A stretch of DNA of 64,000 bases, taken from the NCBI RefSeq assembly GCF_040545875.1, contig NZ_JBEPMR010000001.1, one strand, 5' to 3'. This document shows, piece by piece, positions 50,775 through 59,261 of this stretch. Below the pieces are notes generated by a model. The model ran no database searches, was not told the origin of the DNA, and saw nothing but the letters and a program-made list of their open reading frames with translations. Made by a program: the position numbers and the translations under genes. This stretch comes from Faecalicatena_A orotica (lineage in GTDB: Bacteria > Bacillota > Clostridia > Lachnospirales > Lachnospiraceae). Each line of letters begins with the position of its first letter. Position 1 is the first letter of the stretch.

Positions 50775-52400
50775 ATGGCAGTAAAGTATGTATTTGTGAC
50801 CGGAGGAGTTGTTTCAGGTTTGGGTAAGGGCATCACTGCCGCATCTCTCGGGCGCCTGCTTAAGGCACGGGGGTACACGGTAACGATGCAGAAGTTTGAC
50901 CCGTACATCAATATTGACCCCGGAACGATGAACCCGGTACAGCACGGTGAAGTATTCGTAACAGACGACGGCGCGGAAACAGACTTGGATTTGGGACATT
51001 ATGAACGTTTCATAGACGAAAGCCTGACGAAGAATTCCAATGTGACCACCGGTAAGATATACTGGTCGGTTCTGCAGAAGGAACGCCGCGGAGATTTCGG
51101 TGGCGGGACCGTACAGGTTATCCCACATATCACAAACGAGATCAAAAGCAGATTTTACCGCAATCCTGCCGCTTTAGGCACGGAAATCGCAATCATAGAA
51201 GTTGGAGGGACCGTTGGCGATATCGAAAGCCAGCCTTTCTTAGAGTCCATCCGGCAGTTCCAGCACGAAAAAGGTCACGAAAACGTGATTCTGATACACG
51301 TCACTCTAATTCCCTATTTAAAAGCTTCACAGGAAATGAAAACAAAACCGACCCAGGCAAGTGTCAAGGAACTTCAGGGTATGGGAATCCAGCCGGATAT
51401 TATTGTATGCCGTTCTGAATTTCCTCTGGATACTGGCATGAAAGACAAGATTTCTCTTTTCTGCAATATTCCGTCAAAACACGTCCTTCAGAATCTGGAT
51501 GTGGAATACCTGTATGAAGCTCCGCTCGCTATGGAACGCGAGAATCTGGCACAGGTTGTATGCGAGTGCCTGCACCTTGACTGTCCAAAACCGGATCTAA
51601 AAGACTGGACCGAGATGGTGGATAACCTGCGTAATCCGACGCAGGAAATCAATATTGCCCTTGTCGGAAAATATATCCAGCTCCACGATGCCTATATCAG
51701 CGTGGTAGAGGCGCTGAAACACGGTGGAATCTACAGTCACACTACGGTCAATATTAAATGGGTTGACTCGGAAACCGTTACTGCTGAAAATACAGATGAA
51801 ATTTTCAAGGATGTCAGCGGCATTTTAGTGCCGGGAGGATTCGGTGACCGCGGTATTGAAGGAAAAATAGAATCCATTAAATATGCACGTACAAATAACA
51901 TCCCGTTCCTCGGGCTCTGTCTTGGTATGCAGCTCTCCATCGTCGAATTTGCCCGAGATGTACTCGGTTATCATGATGCACACAGTATGGAATTAAAACC
52001 AGACACTACGCATCCGGTCATCCATATCATGCCGGACCAGATTGGCGTGGAAGATATCGGCGGCACACTCAGACTTGGCTCTTATCCCTGTGTCCTGAAA
52101 AAAGATTCAAAGGCTTACAGCCTTTATGGAACTGAAGAAATCAAGGAGCGCCACCGCCACCGCTACGAAGTAAATAACGATTACCGCGAAGCGCTGGAAG
52201 AACACGGCATGATGCTTTCCGGCCTTTCCCCTGACGGGCGAATCGTCGAGATGGTAGAAATTCCGGATCACCCGTGGTTCCTTGCGACACAGGCCCATCC
52301 CGAGCTGAAGTCGCGTCCCAACAGGCCGCATCCTCTTTTTAAAGGCTTTGTGGAAGCCGCACTCAAATATTCGGGTCAACGTAACGGCAGGCTGGAATAG
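50775..52400 (+). CDS. pyrG: CTP synthase
   Basis: 541 residues from the ATG at 50775, right after AAAGGAGGA; an in-frame extension to 50715 is not supported. It aminates UTP to CTP with glutamine. Seen: N-terminal synthetase with GGVVSGLGKG at 10-19 and the conserved QKFDPYINIDPGTMNP, and a C-terminal class I glutaminase with nucleophile Cys382 (FLGLCLGMQLS) and a late His/Glu pair (QAHPELKSRP). No clear C-rich attenuator of the Bacillus pyrG type was seen in the short leader. A strong terminator follows. Confidence 0.97.
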   Translation: MAVKYVFVTGGVVSGLGKGITAASLGRLLKARGYTVTMQKFDPYINIDPGTMNPVQHGEVFVTDDGAETDLDLGHYERFIDESLTKNSNVTTGKIYWSVLQKERRGDFGGGTVQVIPHITNEIKSRFYRNPAALGTEIAIIEVGGTVGDIESQPFLESIRQFQHEKGHENVILIHVTLIPYLKASQEMKTKPTQASVKELQGMGIQPDIIVCRSEFPLDTGMKDKISLFCNIPSKHVLQNLDVEYLYEAPLAMERENLAQVVCECLHLDCPKPDLKDWTEMVDNLRNPTQEINIALVGKYIQLHDAYISVVEALKHGGIYSHTTVNIKWVDSETVTAENTDEIFKDVSGILVPGGFGDRGIEGKIESIKYARTNNIPFLGLCLGMQLSIVEFARDVLGYHDAHSMELKPDTTHPVIHIMPDQIGVEDIGGTLRLGSYPCVLKKDSKAYSLYGTEEIKERHRHRYEVNNDYREALEEHGMMLSGLSPDGRIVEMVEIPDHPWFLATQAHPELKSRPNRPHPLFKGFVEAALKYSGQRNGRLE

Positions 52401-52414
52401 AGGCCTAATAACAG

Positions 52415-52465
52415 AACAAGCCCTGAGATGGCAGCGCTATGCTGTCATTTCAGGGCTTGTTTTTC
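52415..52465. terminator. Bidirectional terminator after pyrG
   Basis: AACAAGCCCTGAGATGGCAGC pairs with GCTGTCATTTCAGGGCTTGTT (one mismatch and a wobble), followed by TTTTT. It serves pyrG and the convergent phosphatase gene. Confidence 0.85.
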
Positions 52466-52489
52466 TGTAACAACCGGAATCCCGGATTA

Positions 52490-53071
52490 TCATCCTTCTT
52501 TTCCCTCTTTCCCGCACTCTTCTGTCCCCGCGGTCCGCTTCTGACTGATATAACCGGACAGCTTCAGGGCTGCCCATGCTGCAAATATGCCGATCAGGAG
52601 TCCGGCCAGCACATCCGACGGATAGTGGACCCCGACATAAAGACGTGAAAATGCGATCAGGGACGCCAGAATGACCGCAGGTATTCCCCATTTCCGCGGC
52701 GCCATTTTGTAATACACAAGGGCTGCGGCAAAGGAAGCACAAGTATGCCCCGACGGGAACGAATAATCACGCTGCCTTTCTATCAGGAGCCTCAGGCCGT
52801 CCACCACTTCATACGGCCGTATCCTCGCAACCAGGTTTTTCAGCGCCACATTCGTTATCAGGGCGCCTATCGCTAATGCTATAATAGCCGTAATCCCTAT
52901 TTTCCTTGTTCTTTTAAACAGCAGCAGCACAATAGAGAGTACAATCCAGAACCATCCTGCATTCCCCAGAGATGTAATAAACTTCCAGAAAGGGGTCATC
53001 CAGTCATGCCGCAGATACTGCTGTATAAAAAGCAAAATATCACCATCTAACTGTAACAGATAACTCATCAT
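52490..53071 (-). CDS. PAP2 superfamily membrane phosphatase
   Basis: 193 residues with about five membrane segments. All three phosphatase motifs are present: KNLVARIRP at 78-86, PSGHT at 106-110 and SRLYVGVHYPSD at 142-153 with His149 and Asp153. Relatives dephosphorylate undecaprenyl pyrophosphate, phosphatidic acid or phosphatidylglycerophosphate on the outer face. Undecaprenyl-pyrophosphate phosphatase (BcrC-like) is a fair guess but unproven. The Lys/Glu-rich tail is cytoplasmic. The ribosome binding site is weak; two adjacent ATGs could serve. Confidence 0.88.
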   Translation of the reverse strand: MMSYLLQLDGDILLFIQQYLRHDWMTPFWKFITSLGNAGWFWIVLSIVLLLFKRTRKIGITAIIALAIGALITNVALKNLVARIRPYEVVDGLRLLIERQRDYSFPSGHTCASFAAALVYYKMAPRKWGIPAVILASLIAFSRLYVGVHYPSDVLAGLLIGIFAAWAALKLSGYISQKRTAGTEECGKEGKEG

Positions 53072-53221
53072 TCATTTACCCGGACCTTTCATTTTAGTCA
53101 ATATGTTTTATAGTATATCATATTACCAGGGCATTTTAAATGATAGACTATCTTTTCCAAACAAGATATACTATATACAGGTACACCATACCTGTACAGA
53201 GATTAAGACGGAGGGATACAC

Positions 53222-53806
53222 ATGAAAAAAATGCGTTCACTAATTATCATCATCGCTGCGGCCGCCCTGGTTGCGGTCGGGTTTCTCGGGGCAAAGCTTC
53301 TGAATAAAGAGCCCAAAGTTACAGTCAGCGCCGTTTCCATCGAGGAGCGTCTCAGCAAATGCAGTTCACTTACTACTGCCAGGCTGGACTACAGAGGCAT
53401 CATTAAATACTCGGAGGGTGAGATCGATTTTATCAACAAAAAGAGTTTCTCTATGATCTATGATGCACATATTAAAGCGGGCATTGACTTATCACAGGCT
53501 GTTGTCGAAGTCTCCGGGAAAAGTATCAGTATCCGGATACCGGCCCCTGAAATACAGGATATTACGATTGATTCCGATACACTCGAATTTTACGATGAAA
53601 AGTTTGCACTCTTTAACTGGACAAACAAAGAAGATACGACAAAGGCAATCGCATATGCAAAGAATGATGCCGAAGCGAAAGCGGGACAGACGGACATTCT
53701 TGAACAGGCCAGAGAACAGGCCGCAGCCGTCATCGAAACGCTGATACAGCCGATTACTGAAGACAATACCAATTCATATGAACTCACCGTTACTTATGCG
53801 GAATAA
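53222..53806 (+). CDS. DUF4230 domain protein, membrane-anchored
   Basis: 194 residues. An N-terminal hydrophobic segment (about 5-25) acts as anchor or uncleaved signal. The rest, from about 38, resembles DUF4230: ERLSKCSSLTTARLDYRGII, then FSMIYDAHIKAGIDLSQAVV and a C-terminal helix rich in Ala/Glu. The family is widespread and of unknown role, with a fold related to band-7-like beta domains by appearance only. GGAGGGATACAC precedes the ATG. A 22-bp hairpin follows. Confidence 0.75.
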   Translation: MKKMRSLIIIIAAAALVAVGFLGAKLLNKEPKVTVSAVSIEERLSKCSSLTTARLDYRGIIKYSEGEIDFINKKSFSMIYDAHIKAGIDLSQAVVEVSGKSISIRIPAPEIQDITIDSDTLEFYDEKFALFNWTNKEDTTKAIAYAKNDAEAKAGQTDILEQAREQAAAVIETLIQPITEDNTNSYELTVTYAE

Positions 53807-53812
53807 ATGCAC

Positions 53813-53871
53813 CGGGGGTAAAAGATCATTCCATGACATGCAGATATGTATGGAATGACCTTTTGCCCCCG
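53813..53871. terminator. 22-bp hairpin after the DUF4230 gene
   Basis: CGGGGGTAAAAGATCATTCCAT (53813-53834) pairs with its near-complement at 53850-53871. There is no T-run on either strand. Its right arm also holds the -35 of the next gene, so folding and promoter use may compete. Confidence 0.6.
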
Positions 53872-53883
53872 TTATCATATAAT
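53855..53883 (+). promoter_or_regulatory. Promoter of the duplicated-domain gene
   Basis: ATGACC, 17-bp spacer, TATAAT (53878-53883), 30 bp before the start codon and overlapping the preceding hairpin. Confidence 0.55.
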
Positions 53884-53912
53884 AAAGAGACATCATAAAC
53901 AGGAGTAACAAC

Positions 53913-54503
53913 ATGCCACTGAACAACATCGGAAATATTATCCGGTTTGGAAATATGATGCAGGCCAGTAATGCACTTGTGGAAGAAGTTTTCCTGCAGA
54001 CCCGTACAACCGGATCTGTAACAATATCATACTCCTCCAAAACTCCGGACGGAATTACTTTTATCAATCTATTGCAGCTAAACGTGCACCGTAATACTGT
54101 GATTCTCAACTCGCTGGGCAGAACCATGTGTTTATGTGATATTCACAAGGGAATGTGGGTGGATGCCATCTTTTCGCCAATTACAACCAGAAGCATTCCG
54201 CCCCAGTCGAATGCCTTTCTGCTGTTGGTGCGCAGCGGGAGCCGTCCTTCAAGCACCACGTCCACCGGCAGGATCGTCAGCGTAGATACCAGCAACCGTT
54301 CTATTACAACCGGCGTTCCAGGTGACATAAACAGGCAGACAGTATTTATCATCACGGATAATACCATTATAAGAAACCGCGCAGGCAGCCCGGTCAGACT
54401 TTCTAATCTGCGCCCCGGGCAAACGGTCCGGATCATCCACTCAAATGCGCAGACAGCCAGTATACCACCTCAGACTACGGCTTTTTACGTGCAGGTTATT
54501 TAA
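53913..54503 (+). CDS. Unknown protein with an internal duplication
   Basis: 196 residues, no signal peptide, no recognised family. Residues about 58-105 and 140-196 look like two copies of one beta-rich unit: each ends in a matching strand, SIPPQSNAFLLLV in the first and SIPPQTTAFYVQV in the second, preceded by HKGMWVDAI and RPGQTVRII respectively. The first unit follows a GSVTISYSSKTPDG strand. CAGGAG lies seven bases before the ATG. It is a single-gene unit between a hairpin on each side. Soluble, possibly a structural or surface-associated beta protein; this is a guess. Confidence 0.65.
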   Translation: MPLNNIGNIIRFGNMMQASNALVEEVFLQTRTTGSVTISYSSKTPDGITFINLLQLNVHRNTVILNSLGRTMCLCDIHKGMWVDAIFSPITTRSIPPQSNAFLLLVRSGSRPSSTTSTGRIVSVDTSNRSITTGVPGDINRQTVFIITDNTIIRNRAGSPVRLSNLRPGQTVRIIHSNAQTASIPPQTTAFYVQVI

Positions 54504-54526
54504 AAGATTGAATGCAGAGTTCACTT

Positions 54527-54567
54527 TGCTGCGAAGGAACCCGGCTTATGCCGTACACTTCGCAGCA
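54527..54567. terminator. Hairpin between convergent genes
   Basis: TGCTGCGAAG/CTTCGCAGCA (54527-54536 with 54558-54567) with an inner CGGC-TTAT-GCCG. It has no T-run, but lies where both converging transcripts should stop. Confidence 0.5.
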
Positions 54568-54585
54568 GAACCCTGCTGACAGCCC

Positions 54586-55512
54586 CTACCCATCGATTTC
54601 CAGTATTTCCTTTTTTGTCAGCGGATTTACATGCACCATGCAGTGTTTTACCTCCGGAAATTGTTCCTCCACTCTGGTATGTACTTCCTCCGCTATCCCG
54701 TGCGCCTCGCGCAGTGTCAGATTCTCATCCGCGGCGATTTCAATATCCACATAGGCCCTCGCCCCGAACATTCTTGTACGGATTGTATCAATCTTTTCCA
54801 CACCCCTGTTTTCCAACACCGCTTGGCGGATTTGCTGGATCGTCCGGTCATCACAGGACTTATCCACCATCTTATTCATCGCATCCTGAAAAATGTCCCA
54901 CGCCGCCTTTCCTATGAATACACAGATAACAACGCTTGCAAGCGGATCAAGTACAGGAAATCCAAGCCGCGCACCGAATATTCCGGCAAACGCCCCGATG
55001 GAAGACAGCGCGTCGGAACGGTGGTGCCATGCGTCAGCCATCAGTGCCCCGGAATTTATTTTTTTAGCAGCCGCCCTAGTATACCAGTACATCCACTCCT
55101 TAACCAGAATGGATATGACTGCTGCGATAAGTGCCATCCGGCCCGGAGCCGAAGCCGATTCCAGATTACCTGACGCTATCTTCTGTATCCCGCTTATTCC
55201 TATTCCTGCACCGGTCGCAAACAATACAACAGCCAGCAGGATCGATGCCACACACTCCATTCTTTCATGGCCGTATGGATGTTCCTTGTCAGACTTTTTC
55301 CCCGAGATCGTAACCCCTATCATGACAATGACCGTACTGAATACATCCGACGCCGAATGTATCGCATCCGACAGCATTGCCCCGGAATGAGCAATCAGCC
55401 CGGCAGCCAGTTTAAATGCCGACAGTGCTATATTCACCCCAATACTGACCTTGGATACGCGCATTGCAATCCTTGTTCCCTCTGTTTGTATGTTTTCTGT
55501 GTTATGTGCCAT
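54586..55512 (-). CDS. Cation diffusion facilitator exporter, probably for Ni2+/Co2+
   Basis: 308 residues from the ATG at 55512, which follows AAGGAGG; the longer frame to 55596 lies in the leader. Six membrane segments with the metal-site motifs HSGAMLSDAIHSASDV and ADAWHHRSDALSS, then a cytoplasmic C-terminal domain (about 215-308) with HCMVHVNP. It exports divalent metals against protons. The long leader contains a NiCo riboswitch, which points to nickel and cobalt as the metals. The protein motifs alone would not separate Zn, Co and Ni. Confidence 0.93.
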   Translation of the reverse strand: MAHNTENIQTEGTRIAMRVSKVSIGVNIALSAFKLAAGLIAHSGAMLSDAIHSASDVFSTVIVMIGVTISGKKSDKEHPYGHERMECVASILLAVVLFATGAGIGISGIQKIASGNLESASAPGRMALIAAVISILVKEWMYWYTRAAAKKINSGALMADAWHHRSDALSSIGAFAGIFGARLGFPVLDPLASVVICVFIGKAAWDIFQDAMNKMVDKSCDDRTIQQIRQAVLENRGVEKIDTIRTRMFGARAYVDIEIAADENLTLREAHGIAEEVHTRVEEQFPEVKHCMVHVNPLTKKEILEIDG

Positions 55513-55618
55513 TATGATGTCCTCCTTCTCATTTAGCTGTCTGAACAGTATTATCTGGTTCACTTCAATGCACATCCTGTCCGGAGGTTCCTGCAAGCGG
55601 ATTTTTAACTCCGTTTAC

Positions 55619-55665
55619 ACAAAAAGAACCTGTGGAACATTCGTAGTAAACTGTCCCACAGATTC
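55619..55665 (-). terminator. Riboswitch-controlled terminator
   Basis: On the minus strand GAATCTGTGGGAC pairs with GTTCCACAGGTTC, followed by TTTTTG. The left arm is the 3' part of the NiCo aptamer, so metal binding should prevent this hairpin and allow transcription. Confidence 0.88.
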
Positions 55666-55747
55666 TTCCTCTTCATCTGCTGCCGCGTCCGCGGCCCGGC
55701 CCCATTCATACTGAGTATCACCCCTGTATGGATCGCCTGCTCAGTTT
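55648..55747 (-). ncRNA. NiCo (czcD-type) riboswitch aptamer
   Basis: Four-helix junction matching the known Ni2+/Co2+ aptamer: P1 AAACTG/CAGTTT, joining AGCAGG, a variable P2 closed by CCATAC/GTATG, GGCCGGG, P3 GCCGC-GGAC-GCGGC, joining AGCAGAT, and the 3' conserved CTGTGGGACAG. These blocks agree in order and sequence with the published crystallised example as I recall it. It lies in the leader of a cation exporter and overlaps an intrinsic terminator, giving an ON switch. Confidence 0.93.
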
Positions 55748-55787
55748 GTACTGTAGAATAAATATGCAGTGCAAAGAGTTTCCTTTT

Positions 55788-55816
55788 ATAATATGCAATC
55801 CGCCCTTTTTTGTCAA
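55788..55816 (-). promoter_or_regulatory. Promoter of the riboswitch/exporter unit
   Basis: Minus-strand TTGACA, 17-bp spacer, TATTAT. The start point would be about 35 bases before the aptamer. Confidence 0.85.
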
Positions 55817-55867
55817 TCATTATTTTTCATAACGAGAATTTTTCTCTGTATGCAATCTTCCATAAAT

Positions 55868-55912
55868 AGATGCGGCTGTTACAGAAATTAGATTTCGATA
55901 ACAGCCGCATCT
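55868..55912. terminator. 14-bp hairpin after the small membrane protein gene
   Basis: AGATGCGGCTGTTA/TAACAGCCGCATCT (55868-55881 with 55899-55912), perfect stem, with a short AT-rich tail on the minus strand. It isolates the exporter unit from the gene upstream. Confidence 0.65.
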
Positions 55913-55945
55913 CTATGAGGGGGGCAAATTCGTCAATTTGTCAAA

Positions 55946-56290
55946 TCACATGTTTGCCTTGATCCTGGTCTTTTTTTCCTTCCTGATGTATTCTGTATCC
56001 CTGCTTTTCCCTTCTTTGTCTGCTGTTTCCATGATACGGGGACCCCGCTGGCTCTCTGTCGGTACGCTTCCCATCTCTTCCTCCAGACGCATCCTCCGGA
56101 AATCTTTTTTATGGTTCACGCCTCCGCAGAAATCCTCAAAAGCGAATGCCATTCTATCCAGGATGCCAAGGCTGGATATCCTTTCTACTGAAAGCTTCCT
56201 TACAGAGCGGAGCCAGTACTCTGCGAGCATCCAGCAGACAATTAAAAGTGCCAGCGCCGAGATTAAAATAATAAATAATTTTTCTAACAT
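55946..56290 (-). CDS. Small membrane-anchored protein of unknown function
   Basis: 114 residues from the ATG at 56290, eight bases after AAGGGAG. One hydrophobic segment near the N-terminus (about 5-28, LFIILISALALLIVCWMLAE), then a basic, charged cytoplasmic tail rich in Arg, Lys and Glu. No family recognised. A near-consensus promoter lies 35 bp upstream and a hairpin follows, so it is a single-gene unit. No role can be assigned. Confidence 0.65.
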   Translation of the reverse strand: MLEKLFIILISALALLIVCWMLAEYWLRSVRKLSVERISSLGILDRMAFAFEDFCGGVNHKKDFRRMRLEEEMGSVPTESQRGPRIMETADKEGKSRDTEYIRKEKKTRIKANM

Positions 56291-56324
56291 AGGTTCCACT
56301 CCCTTCGTCTTTCTTGTTATCTTT

Positions 56325-56353
56325 ATATTAGCTCGTACGCTTCAATTAGTCAA
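56325..56353 (-). promoter_or_regulatory. Promoter of the small membrane protein gene
   Basis: Minus-strand TTGACT, 17-bp spacer, TAATAT. Confidence 0.65.
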
Positions 56354-56411
56354 TATTTTAATTGTATTTTTATAATTATTTCTGTCTTTAGTTTTAATTA
56401 TTCACTATTTT

Positions 56412-57545
56412 TTATTTATTTTTGTTTTGTTCATTACTTTTTAGATATTTTTCTGCAGCCGGGTCCTTCATACTATATTTCCGGTACCACTCTTTGCTGG
56501 CATCATTTCTTACCACTTCTGAGCGGTTCTGTGAAAGGAACCTCACAAGAGGGTACACATCCACCCATATTTCATGATTTCCCTCCCTCTGGCTCTCATC
56601 GAAAATCAGCTGCAGCCCAAAATGAAGGTGGTAGGTGTCAATGTTATTTACATTTTCCGTTGTACTGTACCCGGTCCTGCCCATATAGCCGATTACATCC
56701 CCCGCCTGTACGACGTCACCTTCTTCCAGTGATTCTGCAAACGGGATATTCTGCCGCAGATGTGCATAATAATAGTAGCGTTTCCCGTCAAAACTATTGA
56801 TCCCGATGCGCCAGCCTCCGTACTGGTTCCATCCCATAACGGTAACATAGCCGGACTCAACGGCCACAATGGGTGTTCCCACCTGTCCCATCATGTCATG
56901 CCCTAAGTGGTTGCGCCTGTAGCCATAGCTTCTGGACACCCCGAAATCATCATAATCTGTATAGGGAAATGTCTTTGCGATTGGAGAATATGCCTTCAGC
57001 CCGTAAAATTTCTTCCATACCTTTTTATCCGAATCTTCGCTTTCCGGTTTCTCAATCTCATATTCCCCCACCATACCGTCCAGAACAGCACCATAAGCCT
57101 CACGGTAATAGCCGTAATACTCCATATCGGCCGCCATCTCCTCGATCGTCGACCCTCCCGTAAGAAGCTTTTCTGCCGCCTGGGTCATGTCAGCTTCCTG
57201 ATATCTTGTAAAATCCCCGCCGTATCTGGCCCCAAGATACGCCAGCAGTTCCACCCAGTTTAAATGGACGTCCTCCTGATATGTTTCTACGTCATATGTA
57301 TAGGCACGGTTTAATGCTTCATAAGAAACATTAAATTCCACCCATTTGATATACTCTGCCTTCTCTCCACCGCCACTGCCGGCTGCATCACTGTTTTCTT
57401 CCGCAATCCCGCGTGCACCGGCAGAAACAGCTGTTTCCTGATCTGCTGACTGATTCTGCCCGCTCCCCTGCCAGACACAAAACACAAGAAGAAGCAGCAA
57501 GATTTCGGCCGCAATTCCTGCCGGGAAAAATAATCGTTTTCGCAT
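56412..57545 (-). CDS. Membrane-anchored M23 (LytM-type) peptidase
   Basis: 377 residues from the ATG at 57545, seven bases after GGAG. Membrane anchor at about 8-26, then a Ser/Gly/Glu-rich linker, a helical domain (about 75-185) of unknown family, and an M23 domain with the zinc ligands in HLGHD and HLHFG and the typical GYVTVMGWNQYGG. It cuts peptidoglycan cross-bridges outside the membrane, or acts as a scaffold if inactive; both metal motifs are intact. It diverges from ytaF, a sporulation gene, which raises the possibility of a SpoIIQ-like or germination role, not shown by sequence. Confidence 0.9.
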   Translation of the reverse strand: MRKRLFFPAGIAAEILLLLLVFCVWQGSGQNQSADQETAVSAGARGIAEENSDAAGSGGGEKAEYIKWVEFNVSYEALNRAYTYDVETYQEDVHLNWVELLAYLGARYGGDFTRYQEADMTQAAEKLLTGGSTIEEMAADMEYYGYYREAYGAVLDGMVGEYEIEKPESEDSDKKVWKKFYGLKAYSPIAKTFPYTDYDDFGVSRSYGYRRNHLGHDMMGQVGTPIVAVESGYVTVMGWNQYGGWRIGINSFDGKRYYYYAHLRQNIPFAESLEEGDVVQAGDVIGYMGRTGYSTTENVNNIDTYHLHFGLQLIFDESQREGNHEIWVDVYPLVRFLSQNRSEVVRNDASKEWYRKYSMKDPAAEKYLKSNEQNKNK

Positions 57546-57651
57546 GTACATGCTCCTGCCATAAACTCTTAATAGTCTATGCGGCATGAACGCAACAAAT
57601 TCTTCTGAATATACTGAATACAAACAACATTTATGGTGTCAGGAGCAGATC

Positions 57652-58257
57652 ATGCATCTTATATCATCACTTTTATTCGCTCTTTCCGCTAATATAGACA
57701 GCTTCATTGTCGGAATGTCCTACGGGATTAAGAAATCGAACATCGATCTTTTAAAGAGCACCATTATCAGCCTCGTCACGCTGGCAGGTACTATCGTCGC
57801 GATCCTTATGGGCACAGAAATCTCACAGTTTCTTCCGGCTTCCTCTACCCAGGCCATCGGCTGCGCCCTTTTAATCGGGCTGGGGCTGTACTATATACTG
57901 AAGTCTCTCTTCGGCTTTCTCAGTAAGAAATGTAAAAAAACAGAAGTAAAATCAAATGAACTCTCAGCCAGTTCTTCTAAAAAAGAGCCAGCCGAAGCAA
58001 CCCTGCTTACGCTAAAAGAAGGATTATTTCTGGGGCTCGCTCTCTCTATCAATAACTTCGGCATGGGGATCGGCGCCAGCATTACGGGACTGAAGCTCGT
58101 ACCCACTGCAATCATGTCACTGATCGTATCCGTCGTCTTTCTGTATGCCGGAAACTTCATTGGAAAGACAAAGGTTCCCCGGATCTCAGACCAGCTGGCA
58201 GATGTGATCTCCGGACTGATACTGGTCGGGCTCGGGGCATATGAACTGTTTTTCTAA
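57652..58257 (+). CDS. ytaF: Sporulation membrane protein YtaF (MntP-like)
   Basis: 201 residues from the ATG at 57652, after AGGAGC; upstream frame is unsupported. Six membrane segments in two halves: SANIDSFIVGMSYGIKK in the first and SINNFGMGIGASI in the second, joined by a charged loop (about 95-125). This is the MntP manganese-efflux fold, and the YtaF subgroup is tied to sporulation in endospore formers. The second half has Asn where MntP has an acidic metal ligand, as usual for YtaF. It suggests that the organism is, or descends from, a spore former. Confidence 0.88.
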   Translation: MHLISSLLFALSANIDSFIVGMSYGIKKSNIDLLKSTIISLVTLAGTIVAILMGTEISQFLPASSTQAIGCALLIGLGLYYILKSLFGFLSKKCKKTEVKSNELSASSSKKEPAEATLLTLKEGLFLGLALSINNFGMGIGASITGLKLVPTAIMSLIVSVVFLYAGNFIGKTKVPRISDQLADVISGLILVGLGAYELFF

Positions 58258-58285
58258 CATGCTGTTTTTCCAGCATGAAAAAACA

Positions 58286-58326
58286 GCACCGGAATGGGTA
58301 TACATCCACATCCCGGTGCCGTTTTT
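58286..58326. terminator. Bidirectional terminator between ytaF and dus
   Basis: GCACCGG/CCGGTGC stem (58286-58292 with 58313-58319) extended by AATG/CATC pairs, with T-runs on both strands. A second small hairpin CATGCTG/CAGCATG precedes it. Confidence 0.8.
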
Positions 58327-59261
58327 CATGCAATTTCCTGTTCGCCGAACAGTGCTTCTACCGCCTTTTCATAGACCGTAAGCTTCTCTGATTTTCTAAT
58401 CTTCTTCGCATATTTCTCATAATTCGTAAACAAAGGCGCCATATAGAACCACAGCTCCTTCATTTTAAACAGGATTGTCCGGTCACCGCTTAAAACCTTC
58501 TGGTAATCTACATAGATCCGGTCATGAAAGGCCTTCAGGGTCGATTTCTCAAGTGGTGTATGATTTTTGATCTCACAGACCAGCCCCGGATTCGAAAGAA
58601 TCCCACGACCCAGCATCACACAGCCCACATCCGGGAAAGCCTCCTCAAACCGCCGGTAATCCTGAACAGAAAAAATATCCCCGTTATAGCAGATATTGCA
58701 GCCACATGAGCCAATTGCCCTGCCAAACACTTCCCAGTCCGGTGTATTTTTATAAATATCCGTCTGGAGCCTTGGATGGATGATCAGCTCGGCCAGTGGG
58801 TACTTCTGGTATATTTCCAGCAGATGGTCAAATTCTTCCGGGCTCTCTTTTCCAATTCTTGTCTTGATTGAGATACGGATATCCGCCGCCGAAAAGATTT
58901 CTTCCAGAAAATGGTCCAGTTTATCGGGGAATGCAAGAAACCCCGAGCCCCTTCCTTTTGTGACAACAGTTCTTGAAGGACAGCCCAGATTCAGGTTCAC
59001 TTCTCTGTACCCGTATGTCTTAAGCTTCCTTGCCGTGCGGATGAAATCGTCTGCCGAATTCGTCAGTATCTGCGGGACGGCAGCCATCCCTTCATTGTGC
59101 TCAGGCAGGATATCATTCTTCTCTTTCGAACTGAGGTGCCCGAACTGGTTCGGCATAATAAACGGAATAAAATACTTGTCAATCTCTCCAAAATATGTAT
59201 GGTATGCATTGCGGTATATGTAACCGCTGATCCCTTCAAGAGGGGCGAAATAAAATCTCAT
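58326..59261 (-). CDS. dus: tRNA-dihydrouridine synthase family protein
   Basis: 311 residues. FMN-dependent TIM barrel that reduces uridines in the tRNA D-loop. Seen: APLEGISGYIYRNAYH at the start, the conserved NLGCPS at 91-96 (Cys94), KGRGSGFLAFP, KTRIG, IHPR and YNGDIFSVQDY, and the phosphate-binding LGRGILSNPG. GGGAG lies eight bases before the ATG, and the first base group overlaps the end of the upstream EamA gene (ATGA). Which uridine is modified is not readable. Confidence 0.92.
   Translation of the reverse strand: MRFYFAPLEGISGYIYRNAYHTYFGEIDKYFIPFIMPNQFGHLSSKEKNDILPEHNEGMAAVPQILTNSADDFIRTARKLKTYGYREVNLNLGCPSRTVVTKGRGSGFLAFPDKLDHFLEEIFSAADIRISIKTRIGKESPEEFDHLLEIYQKYPLAELIIHPRLQTDIYKNTPDWEVFGRAIGSCGCNICYNGDIFSVQDYRRFEEAFPDVGCVMLGRGILSNPGLVCEIKNHTPLEKSTLKAFHDRIYVDYQKVLSGDRTILFKMKELWFYMAPLFTNYEKYAKKIRKSEKLTVYEKAVEALFGEQEIA

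Noticed and set aside
55605..55820. 71-codon minus-strand frame before the cation exporter
   Set aside because: It runs through the NiCo aptamer and terminator, which explain the sequence better.
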